From Pseudomonadota bacterium (GTDB lineage: Bacteria > Pseudomonadota > Gammaproteobacteria > Xanthomonadales > Xanthomonadaceae): a stretch of 54,198 bases of DNA. Where the stretch lies: positions 1 through 54,198 of the forward strand of contig JAFEBY010000068.1 of NCBI GenBank assembly GCA_018242465.1. Reading direction: 5' to 3'. A model generated the notes under the pieces. It did not search any database. It was not told where the DNA came from and was given only the letters and a program-made list of their open reading frames with translations. A program made the position numbers and the translations under genes. Positions 36,833 to 45,348 of the stretch are shown here, one piece after another. The first letter of the stretch is position 1; every line of letters begins with the position of its first letter.

Positions 36833-37486
36833 ATGACGGAAGCGGAGAAGTTGAAGGACAAGCATCGGCTGGTGCGCGACCGACAGCCGGAGGCCCTGCG
36901 GGTCCGGATCCATCGCGCCCTCAGTTGGTTGCAGAGGGCCGAGCAGGAAAAAGACGATGCAGATACCCGGTTTCTGTTTCTCTGGATCTCGCTCAACGCT
37001 GCCTACGCACAGGAGTTCGGTTTCGAACTCAGCGAGCGCGATCAGACCCGGCAGTTCATCCAGAAAGTACTAGCTCGCGACCAGGCGGGACGATTGCATG
37101 ATGCGGTCCACCGTCAGTTCACGGGTCCGATCAGGACCCTCATCGACAACAAATTCGTCTTCGAGCCGTTCTGGAAGGCGATGCGTGAGCACGACGCAAG
37201 CGACCACTGGGAAACGCAATTTTCTGCGGGAAAGAGGCTGGCGACGCGCGCCATCGTAGAGAAACAGACGGACGTCGTCCTTTCCGTTGTCCTTGATCGG
37301 CTTTACGTGCTGCGGAACCAGATCGTGCACGGCGGTGCCACATGGAACAGCGGCGCTAACCGTACCCAATTGAGGGACGGAGCCGCGATCCTGGCGACCA
37401 TCATGCCAGTCATCATCGACGTCATGATCGAGGACGTCACGGACGACTTCGAGGCCATCGCCTATCCGTTGGTTCCGGGGGGATGA
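36833..37486 (+). CDS. HEPN (Apea-like) domain protein, possible RNase
   Basis: A 217-aa all-helical protein. The C-terminal part carries the HEPN signature Rx4H as LRNQIVHGG (R161, N162, H166), followed by NRTQLRDGAAIL, the form of the Apea-like HEPN family. HEPN proteins with this motif act as RNases in toxin-antitoxin and abortive-infection systems. The start at 36833 has AGAGGGG upstream. It is the only clear plus-strand gene in the island and is convergent with the DUF499 gene. No antitoxin-type nucleotidyltransferase is adjacent. Confidence 0.85.
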   Translation: MTEAEKLKDKHRLVRDRQPEALRVRIHRALSWLQRAEQEKDDADTRFLFLWISLNAAYAQEFGFELSERDQTRQFIQKVLARDQAGRLHDAVHRQFTGPIRTLIDNKFVFEPFWKAMREHDASDHWETQFSAGKRLATRAIVEKQTDVVLSVVLDRLYVLRNQIVHGGATWNSGANRTQLRDGAAILATIMPVIIDVMIEDVTDDFEAIAYPLVPGG

Positions 37487-37622
37487 CCACCGATGCGTTG
37501 AACAAGGCGTGCAACTATTTCCAGTGTGCAATCGGCGATCTGGTCGAACACATTCTGGGCCCGATCCCCAATTGCAGTTTCAGCGGACTGAGCGAACGAG
37601 GCTTCAACGTAGCCCGTGAAAA
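37483..37622 (+). other. short open frame overlapping the HEPN stop (possible truncated gene)
   Basis: An ATG overlaps the HEPN stop as ATGA after a G-run (GGGGGG), and the frame reads about 46 codons (MTTDALNKACNYFQCAIGDL …) before running antisense into the end of the DUF499 gene, where it becomes a shadow. The 46 codons have ordinary protein-like composition. It may be the start of a gene lost by rearrangement, or chance. Confidence 0.25.
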
Positions 37623-40412
37623 TCACTCGAAATCCGCCGACGAAATCCCCAGCACACGGCTGTTCTCCTTCGCCGCGCGCACGGTGGTCTCATCGAACCC
37701 GCGGCCATCGCTGGCCTCGATGTCCACTTTGATCACCACGCTGGTGCCGTGGCGAGCGCTGAACAGCTCGACCAGCTCCTTCATGATATTGGCGAACTTC
37801 AACGAGGCGCCGACCGGATCCAGTTCTGCCGATGCCCAGAAGTGCGTCGGCATCGTTGCGGTTGGCCCTGGCGGTGGCGGCGGAACCGGGTTCGGATTGG
37901 GATCAGGGTCGGGGTTCGGGCCTGGATCGGGCGGCAGAGCAGGCGGAGGCGGCCGCGTCGCCTCTTCGTACGCTGCAGACTTCGCGGGCTCGATGAGCAG
38001 CGCCACGTCCATGAAGGGTGATGTCGCTTCGCCGTAGGTGAAGCCTAGATAGCGGTCCTCGTCCTTGCCACTGGCCAGACCGAAGAAATCACGGCTTGAC
38101 GCACCGGCGGCGATGGCATGCGCCATCACGTCCGAGTTGCGCAGTCGCGGCAGGTAGAGGTAGCTGCAGGACTTCTGCCACACATCCAGCGCCTTCACGT
38201 CCACGTTGCCGTCCTTCCAGAACCACGCCTTGAGCAGGTAGTGGAGGTTGACCGGCGCCCACTGGCTGATCACCCATTCGTTGTCGGCCAGCACGCGGTC
38301 AACTTCCTTGCCCAGACCCACCGATGCCGGGTTCAGCGCCTGCGCTTCCCACTCGATCTCGCCCACCGTGCCGTCCTTGCGACTGACCGCCTGGGTGGGT
38401 GCGACCAGCCACTTGTAGGTGTCGCGCACTAGGCGCAGCACGGTGTCTCGGGTCTGCTCCTTGTTCTGGCTGACCTGCTTGGCCTGGATGTTGTCCAGCA
38501 GGATCCGGGTCTCTTTGAGATCGGTCTCGATGCTGCGCCAGGCCAGCAGCGCACGCACAGTCTCCTTCAAGTGGCTGACCTGATCGGCATCGGCCGCCAG
38601 GAACAGCAGGCGGTTTTGCTTGACCCGTGGTTGCCCGCCACGATCCTTCAGGATCGCCGCGGCTGCATCGCGTGCCGGGTTCGGACCAGCCCCGCGAGTC
38701 CAGCCCGTATTCGGCGACAGCACTACCAAGCGAAGCTCGAAGTCATCCGGCACGTCTGCGGCAGGCGTGAACACATGGTGGTTGGCGATTGAACCGCCGC
38801 CCAACACCTTGCGGAGCACATCGGCGACCTCGTCGAACACTGCAGGATCCTGGAAGCGCCGCTTGCGGTCTTCCATCTCACGCCGCAGGTTCGGCTTCAC
38901 ATCCAGCCACCAGCGGTTGTTGCCCTCGTTGAGGAAGGTCAGCCGCGTCTTCAAGCGCGACAGCGCGTCCTTGAACACGTGCGGCGCCTGGCCCGGCTGG
39001 ACGCAGCTCAGGATCAGCCGCTCGGTTTCCACGCCACGCGCCATCTCGTTGCCGGACACCGGGGCGCTGCCCAGGAAGATGCTGCGGGTGATCCGGCGAC
39101 AGGCCTGCACCGATCCGAACTTGGCCTCCTGGGTTTCCAGCAGTGCGGGTTCGCTGCGCTCGCCATCCACGTCGCGGGACAACACGGGATCCCAGCCCAC
39201 CGGCAGGTTGCTGGTCAACTCGGCGCTTACTTCCGCGTCGTACAGCGGCAGGCTGCCCGGCAGGATCAGCAGGTCCTTGTTGTCGCTCTGCCACAGGCGG
39301 TGGATCACGCGCGCCATCAGTTTCAGTACGCCGCGCGTGCGCTGGAAGTTCGGCAATGCCGACCAGTCCTGGTAGAGCCGCTCGAACACTTCCGGATGGA
39401 TCGGATACGCCGACCGCAGACGGTCGTAGTACCGCCCCTCCTGTGCCTCGCCAGGCAGGTCATCTTTGTGCTTCACATACCAGTCGGCGAATGCGCGGCA
39501 GACGGTGTCGCGCGTGTCCTGGTCGCGGATCTCGGTAAACAAGCGGCGGCGCACGATCTCGAACGACTCTTCGGTGCTCACCGGCTTCCAGATCGCCTGC
39601 ACGCGGGAGAAGTAGTGTTCAAGCGCATGCAACGCGGCCACGCCGCGTTCGCTTCCGGCCTCGCGCTCGCTCTCCGGCAGCGAGGCCAGCAGCACTGCCT
39701 GCGGTGCCGCCTTCAAGGCCTCGGTCAGCGCTTGGATAAACGTGAGGTTGGCATCGTAGGTGCCGCCGGACAGCGACTTGCCGTCCTCGAACTGGCGGAT
39801 ATACGCCACCAGCTCGTCGATCAGGATTACGCAGGGCCCGGCCTTGCGGATCAGGTCGGCGAGCAGGTCCTTGCCTGGGTTGGTGCCAGTGGCATCGGCG
39901 TCGGCCAGTGCCGCATAGGCCTCAGCGCCGCCGAGTTGCCAGGCCAGCTCGCCCCACAGTGTGCGCAAGGTATGGCCATCCACACGACGCGGCTGGCTGG
40001 GCGACAGCTTCACGCCGTCCAGCACCACCACCTTGGCGGTGGGCAGGTCGAGGATACCGGCAGCATCAAGCAGCTTCGGAATGCCCGCGAGGTCGCTCTT
40101 GGCGGCCTTACCGCCGACCATGTGCATGACCGCGAGCATGGTGTGGGTCTTGCCGCCACCGAAGGCGGTCTGCAACTGGATGACCGGATCGCCGCCCTTA
40201 CCGGCAAGGCGCTTTGCCACGGACGTCAGCAGCGCGCCCATGCCCTCGGTGATGAAGGTTCGCTGGAAGAAAAGCACCGGGTCCTGGTATTCCGGCGTAG
40301 CGGATCCGTCATGGACGCGGGTGATGTCGGCCGCGAACTCGGCACGGACGAAGGTGCCCCGATGGACATCCTCGTGCGGGATGGCGACTTCGCGCCAGGG
40401 TTTCATGGTCAT
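37623..40412 (-). CDS. DUF499 family ATPase (anti-phage-associated)
   Basis: A 929-aa AAA-type ATPase. Walker A is FGGGKTH (G85-T89) and Walker B VILIDE ends at residue 200. The N-terminus ([10 protein letters not shown] … [14 protein letters not shown]) is typical of DUF499. Near residues 835-865 is a Pro/Asp/Asn linker with DPNP repeats, followed by a small conserved C-terminal domain. DUF499 proteins occur with DUF1156 methyltransferases, DUF3780 and helicases in predicted phage-defence loci and resemble BREX ATPases in size and role. It starts 10 nt after the DUF3780-like stop; a second ATG at 40406 is possible. Confidence 0.9.
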   Translation of the reverse strand: MTMKPWREVAIPHEDVHRGTFVRAEFAADITRVHDGSATPEYQDPVLFFQRTFITEGMGALLTSVAKRLAGKGGDPVIQLQTAFGGGKTHTMLAVMHMVGGKAAKSDLAGIPKLLDAAGILDLPTAKVVVLDGVKLSPSQPRRVDGHTLRTLWGELAWQLGGAEAYAALADADATGTNPGKDLLADLIRKAGPCVILIDELVAYIRQFEDGKSLSGGTYDANLTFIQALTEALKAAPQAVLLASLPESEREAGSERGVAALHALEHYFSRVQAIWKPVSTEESFEIVRRRLFTEIRDQDTRDTVCRAFADWYVKHKDDLPGEAQEGRYYDRLRSAYPIHPEVFERLYQDWSALPNFQRTRGVLKLMARVIHRLWQSDNKDLLILPGSLPLYDAEVSAELTSNLPVGWDPVLSRDVDGERSEPALLETQEAKFGSVQACRRITRSIFLGSAPVSGNEMARGVETERLILSCVQPGQAPHVFKDALSRLKTRLTFLNEGNNRWWLDVKPNLRREMEDRKRRFQDPAVFDEVADVLRKVLGGGSIANHHVFTPAADVPDDFELRLVVLSPNTGWTRGAGPNPARDAAAAILKDRGGQPRVKQNRLLFLAADADQVSHLKETVRALLAWRSIETDLKETRILLDNIQAKQVSQNKEQTRDTVLRLVRDTYKWLVAPTQAVSRKDGTVGEIEWEAQALNPASVGLGKEVDRVLADNEWVISQWAPVNLHYLLKAWFWKDGNVDVKALDVWQKSCSYLYLPRLRNSDVMAHAIAAGASSRDFFGLASGKDEDRYLGFTYGEATSPFMDVALLIEPAKSAAYEEATRPPPPALPPDPGPNPDPDPNPNPVPPPPPGPTATMPTHFWASAELDPVGASLKFANIMKELVELFSARHGTSVVIKVDIEASDGRGFDETTVRAAKENSRVLGISSADFE

Positions 40413-40422
40413 GGCTCGTTCT

Positions 40423-41010
40423 CTACATCATGGGTGCGGGCATGGCGGGCATCCTGACCGGCGGATCGTCGTCTTCGTCATCGTCGTACTTGCCGAAGAA
40501 GCTCGAAATCTCGAACCAGTACTCACCCACGTAGTGCACAGTTGCTTCGTCTCGACGACGGAAATGGTCTTCCCGATCGAAATCGGGCGACCGAATGCCC
40601 TGTGGTCCTTCCCACTCGGCTTTCAGTGCTTCCCATACTTCCAATGGGAGCGCCGTGATGTCGAACTCCATCACGTCGTACTTCTTGCCGTCCTCGCCAC
40701 CTCTCAGGCTCTGCTTCTTCAGCTTGATCTGAGTGCCCGCATGCTGCTTCCCTTCGGGACGGCAGCCGATCAGCTCTTCATACATGCGAAGCCTGGCGAA
40801 AATGTGCTCGACCTCGACGCCGTTGAACGGGCGGAAGTTGGCTGCGGCCGGGTGCGACTTGTCGATCACCACGGCGTCGGCCTCGGAATAGCCCCAGCCC
40901 CCACGGATGGGCAGCGCGGGCTGCGACTTGTACTTGCGGGAGAGGAACACCTGTGGCTCCCACTTCTCGAAATACGGCGTGATGTTCTCGACCTCGATCT
41001 CAACGGCCAT
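40423..41010 (-). CDS. DUF3780-like protein of the defence module
   Basis: A 195-aa protein with no catalytic motif I can see. I place it tentatively with DUF3780, the small partner of DUF499/DUF1156 systems, from its position between those genes, its size and the [14 protein letters not shown] and [16 protein letters not shown] segments. An acidic patch DDDEDDD and a Met/Pro-rich tail end the protein. The start at 41010 lies 2 nt after the cyclotransferase stop, so translation is coupled. Confidence 0.72.
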   Translation of the reverse strand: MAVEIEVENITPYFEKWEPQVFLSRKYKSQPALPIRGGWGYSEADAVVIDKSHPAAANFRPFNGVEVEHIFARLRMYEELIGCRPEGKQHAGTQIKLKKQSLRGGEDGKKYDVMEFDITALPLEVWEALKAEWEGPQGIRSPDFDREDHFRRRDEATVHYVGEYWFEISSFFGKYDDDEDDDPPVRMPAMPAPMM

Positions 41011-41012
41011 TC

Positions 41013-41573
41013 CTATCCCCCTGTGGTCAACACTGCGCGTCGCTGGACCTCGTCCAGTACGCCCGTCATTCCTGCTTCCGCCAACGCTGCCAACGCCTCC
41101 AGGCGCGTCGCCCTCTCTTCCTTGCCATCGACGTCGAAGGCCGTGGCTTCCAGCGCCTGGACGTACGCGACAGGCAATCCGCCTTGTCGCGCACCAGCGA
41201 TGATCAGCGCCAGATACCAGTCGTAAGGCACCTTCGATGGATCCCGCCTGTGCGGTTCCGCCATGTATGCCCATGCCGTCTCGAGGCCAGATGACGTGGA
41301 CACGACAACCGCTCGCGCCATGTAGTGCCCGCCCTCGTGCTTATCGAGATCAGCCTTCTGGTCTCCATCGAACTCGTACAGCACTCCCAGGACCTCGCTC
41401 CCAGGACTCGACACCATGTCGCCCTTGCCGGAGCCATCCACGCTGACCTTGGCGAAGTCAAGCCGGTAGTCGCGCACGACACCCACCGCCGCGGCTTTCG
41501 CAGTGGACACGCGCGCGACGAGACGCTCGCGCAGCATGTTGGAGCCGTAGGCGAAGTAGCGGAGCGTGGCCAT
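41013..41573 (-). CDS. gamma-glutamylcyclotransferase (GGCT/AIG2) family protein
   Basis: A 186-aa protein. YFAYGSNML at residues 6-14 is the GGCT signature, and E in LDKHEGGHYMARAV fits the catalytic acid. Family enzymes cyclise gamma-glutamyl amines or peptides to release pyroglutamate. It is unusual in the middle of a methyltransferase-ATPase operon. Its ATG (41573) overlaps the stop of the frame-corrected methyltransferase as TGATG, and its stop lies 2 nt before the next start. It is therefore clearly a member of this transcript. Confidence 0.87.
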   Translation of the reverse strand: MATLRYFAYGSNMLRERLVARVSTAKAAAVGVVRDYRLDFAKVSVDGSGKGDMVSSPGSEVLGVLYEFDGDQKADLDKHEGGHYMARAVVVSTSSGLETAWAYMAEPHRRDPSKVPYDWYLALIIAGARQGGLPVAYVQALEATAFDVDGKEERATRLEALAALAEAGMTGVLDEVQRRAVLTTGG

Positions 41574-44493
41574 CAAACGTCGAAGCTCCCCTGTACGTTG
41601 ATATGACCCGCATCGTGGCTGGCCGCCTCGATGGCGTGCCACGCGGTGATCAGTTCGTTGTAGGCGCGGGCTTCTTCCGGCAGCTTCTTGCGCTCGGCGC
41701 AGGCGTTGTAGAGCCAGTAGGCCAGGCGGCGGATGTCACCGGACTTCTCCGGCATGCGTGCCAGCAACATGCCGGCAATGCTCTCACCGCCTGCGTTGTA
41801 GGCGCGGATCAGTTGGTGCAGCGCTTCCCAGACGGGGTGCGGTTGTCGGACTGCGGGTCCCAGTCCGCCGGGTACTCGTCCGGCTTCAACAGGCGCACCT
41901 TGCCGCCATCGGACGCCAGCACGCCGGCATTCTTCACCGCGTCCACGCTGGTGGCTTTGGCACGGGCCAGCACGTCGGCGTTGCCGAAGGCGCCGGTGCC
42001 GAAGCCGACCTCGTCGAACCAGCCCAGGCAGAAGTTGGTGTCGGCGTCGAAGGTCTCGCCGCCCAGCACTTCGTCCACCTGGCGGTTGATCAGCATCAGC
42101 GCGGTCTTCACGCTCATCGGCTCGCCGTTGCTTTCCAGCACGGCGGCGTACTGCGAGAACACGCCCATGCCGGGACCGATGGCGGCCTGGGCCAGGTCCA
42201 CCGGCGCGATGGGCGATGCGCCATCGGCGCCGCCGAGCATGGCGTCCAGCGCGTCACCCAACACTTCCTTCAACTCACGCTGGAACTCGCGGCGCGGTAT
42301 CTGCGGAGCATCGTCCCCGCGACGGCGGCAGACCAGGATGATGCTGGATGCCAGCGCATTGGTGCCGCTGCCGATCATGCGATTGCCCAACTCGGTACGC
42401 ATGGGCCAGGTGCCGTGTATGGCAAATCCAGCACTGATCACGGCCGCAATGAATGTCTCCCATCCAGTTGAGGCAGTTCCATCGTTTCCGGTATCGGACT
42501 GCTTGAAGGCGTAATAGATCGAGACCGGGAACGCGCCATGCGCCTTGTCGGCGATGTTGTGCATCGCCGCCGTCATGCCGTCCAGGAAAAACTTCTCCGC
42601 ACCTTCCTTGCCGCCGTGGCGATACGGTGTTGCGACCAGCTCCTCGGCCTTGGGTACGGCAACGGTTGCGAACAACGATGGGAAGGTGCCACGCAGCGTG
42701 CGGCGCAACCACACGTAGAAGAAGTCCGAAAGATCGGCATAGCCGATGTTGTCGTAGTAAGGCGGATCCGTTGAGACAACGCGTCCATCCAACGCCGCCC
42801 CAGCAGCATTCTTCTGCTGCGCCTCTCCGGTCGGCCAACCCGGCTTGGTTCCTACGGACAAGAGGTTGTCAGCGGTGTACTTCACCGCATTCAACCAGCA
42901 GATCGCCTTCTCTCCCATGACGTTGGACTCTGGGAAGTCCCAGGTCATGGGGATCGCCTGGCGCTTGTAGGTCTGCATGACCTGCTCGCCTGACGGTTTC
43001 CAGGTAGCGATCGAGCTGTTGTAGTCGTTCAATCGACTGATGGCGAATGACAGGTAGGTAGCAACTGCTTCCGCATACGCCGTCGCGCCAGTGCCACCGG
43101 CATCCAGCTCGCGGCCGTCGTCGGCCATGCCGCTGTTCACCGCGTCGGCGCGGATCTTCTCCCGCGCTTCGCCCACCAGATCGGAGAAGGTGTTCAGCGC
43201 GACGAGCTGGCGCGGGGTGAACAGGTCGCCGAACGTATCCATGCCGTAGTTCGGCGTCTTGAAATCGCGCGTGTTGTCCGGCAGCGGCGTGTTCGGCTTC
43301 CATTCCGGCTTGGCACTTTCCGCCAGCGCCTGCATCGCCTCGTCGGGCGAAAGATAGACACGGCCGCGCTGACCTTCCGCCACCACGGCCATCAGTCGCT
43401 GCCCCATGCGCCCGGCCTTGCCCTCACTGCGGATGTGGTCGTAGGACACCGCGACATCGGACATCAGGCAGATGAAAGCCGCGCGCTTGCCTGCCGTGGT
43501 GCCGCCCTTGGCACTGGCCGGCGGCTTGCGCGTGCCATCGGCCACCTTGACCTCGAACCGATAACTGCTGCCTTCCACCACCGGCTCCACCCAGGCTTCC
43601 TTGCCGGCCTTGGTGGACAGCAGGAAGGTGGAGGCCAGCGGCACCTGCACGCTGGAATACGCCGGGTTGGGGCTGCGCACGGTGCGCGCCCACAGCCAGG
43701 CGATGACGGTCAGCTTCTGGCCGACGTAGGGCTTCAGGTCCGACCGGGTCTTGGCCATCTCCGCGGTGATCTCCACCGGCGGATACAGATGGCCGATGCG
43801 CTTCTGTGCTTCTTCGCGCATCCAGTGGCCATAGCGGCGCACGTCTTCGGCCAGGCCGCGCGCGCCGGACCAGTCCTCGGCCATCTTCGTCTGCTTCTCG
43901 CCGGCCGGCACCGGCCCCACCGGCTTGCGACCGGCGAACTTCGGCGGGATCTCGATCATCGCCTTGTTGATCAGCACCGCCACGGGGTTGAGGTCGCTGG
44001 CATGGCTTTCCAGCCCCAGCCGCTGCGCTTCCAGCGGAATGGCACCACCGCCCGCGAATGGATCATGGAAGGCGGGAAGTTTTTCCGGGTTGAACAGCTC
44101 GGCCGCCTGCGGATGCTTCTTGTTGAGCTCGCAGGTCTCGGCCCAGCTCTTGCGGATCTCCGCCCGCGCCCGTTCCAGGACTTCCTCGTTGTTGGTGTTC
44201 TCCCACTTCACCAGCTCGCGGATGATGTCGAACAGGCGCTCGCGCTCGCGCGTGGCTTCCTTCTTGTTCGAGCCCCGCCTGAAGCCCTGACCTTGTTGCA
44301 ACCCGGGGTCATTCACCATCTGCGCGAACAGCACCGCCCGCGCCGCCGCCAGCGGGCGCCGCGCCCACCACAGATGCAGGCCACGCGGATGCGCGCCAAT
44401 GCCCGGCTGCTTCTCTGCCGCCGCAGCGATGTTGATGTCGTCCAGAGGCAGCGCGACTTCGATGAGTTTCCTGGGGGTCTTGATGGGATGCAT
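41573..44493 (-). CDS. DUF1156 DNA (adenine-N6-type) methyltransferase with apparent frameshift
   Basis: About 973 aa if one base is restored. The DUF1156 N-terminus ([37 protein letters not shown]), SAM motif [14 protein letters not shown] (D144) and catalytic [10 protein letters not shown] (D576) are intact. The main frame ends at 41809 with an odd tail ([10 protein letters not shown]). Adding one C in the C4 run at 41834-41837 (minus strand) instead gives [18 protein letters not shown] and continues 65 further in-frame residues from 41770 to a stop at 41573 that overlaps the next ATG. It may be a real mutation, phase variation or a sequencing error. It probably marks host DNA for the system. 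Confidence 0.88.
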
Positions 44494-44504
44494 GGGGTAC
44501 GGTT

Positions 44505-45125
44505 TCAGTTCCAGGAGGCCGGGCGAGTGAGGACGAAGCCGTCCGGCTTGGTGATGGTGGCGGGCAGCTGGCTGTCCTGCAGCTTCTTGCGGCCGATGGT
44601 GAAGCACGCATTGGCCGCGGCAGCGAGCTTGGCGGAATGGCGTGCCGGCGGACTGGCGATGATGATCCGCTTGGCCGGGAAACGAGCGCGCACGGCTTCC
44701 ACCGGCGGCACCAGGTCGCTGTCGGCAGAGACGATCATCGCCGTGTCGAAGGCATCGTCCATGGCGTCGGACAGCAGGCGCACGGCGATGTTCACGTCGG
44801 TCATCTTCTCCTCGGCCTGCTGCCACTGCGCCCCGCACGCGCGGCACTGCTTGGGCTTGCTCAAGTAGTGGCCGTAGATCGCCTCGACGCCAGCCAGGGT
44901 CTCCACGGCTTCTAGATAGGTCTGCTGGCGCAGGTGCTTGTCAGGGTCACCGGGACTGGGGCTGATGCGGGCGCTGAAATACCGGACGCCCGCCAGGGTC
45001 TGCCACGGCTTCATCAGGTTCTGGATCAGCAACTCCGGGCTCAGCCAGTAGTAGCGGCGCAGGCCACTGTCGCGCAGACCGAAGAACAGGTTGAAGCCAT
45101 CGATGTAGCCCACTACCCTGTTCAT
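44505..45125 (-). CDS. NYN domain (PIN-like) nuclease
   Basis: A 206-aa NYN/LabA-type protein. The acidic active-site positions are [10 protein letters not shown] (D9), DVNIAV and SADSDLVP, the typical NYN triad of a Mg2+-dependent RNase fold. A single CRACG pair could be half a zinc site. It is encoded between the helicase and the methyltransferase, 11 nt before the latter, so it belongs to the module rather than being a bystander. The usual role of NYN proteins is RNA processing or cleavage; its target here is unknown. Confidence 0.88.
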   Translation of the reverse strand: MNRVVGYIDGFNLFFGLRDSGLRRYYWLSPELLIQNLMKPWQTLAGVRYFSARISPSPGDPDKHLRQQTYLEAVETLAGVEAIYGHYLSKPKQCRACGAQWQQAEEKMTDVNIAVRLLSDAMDDAFDTAMIVSADSDLVPPVEAVRARFPAKRIIIASPPARHSAKLAAAANACFTIGRKKLQDSQLPATITKPDGFVLTRPASWN

Positions 45126-45180
45126 GTTCTGGCATCCCTGCCTGTTGACAGGCCGTCAAGCCTTGACAACAATGCGCCTA

Positions 45181-45330
45181 CCCCGTCGGGGATAGCATCC
45201 CCGGCCCGACGCCCCGCAAGGGGCGTTTCTCTTTTGTGGCCTCGCAGACCATGAAAGACAGCCCCGCCGGAGATAGCATCTCCGGCCCGACGCCCGCCTC
45301 GCGCGGGCGTCTCTGTTTCTGGCGCAGCAC
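45181..45330. repeat. two tandem copies of a double-hairpin element
   Basis: Copy 1 begins at 45181 and copy 2 at 45262 (period 81). Each has hairpin A, an 8-bp stem with AGC loop (CGGGGAT/ATCCCCG; CCGGAGAT/ATCTCCGG), the shared GGCCCGAC, then hairpin B (ACGCCCC-GCAA-GGGGCGT; GACGCCCGC-CTCGC-GCGGGCGTC) and a pyrimidine tail (TTTCTCTTTT; TCTCTGTTTCT). Stems differ in sequence but stay paired, so the RNA or DNA structure seems selected. On plus, hairpin B with its tail resembles a terminator, although flanking genes are on minus. Confidence 0.7.
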
Positions 45331-45348
45331 GCCGTACCGCCGCAAGGC

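Noticed and set aside
45181-45330. Tandem element as a CRISPR array or integron attC sites
   Set aside because: Only two units, no constant repeat with unique spacers, and no GTTRRRY/RYYYAAC ends.
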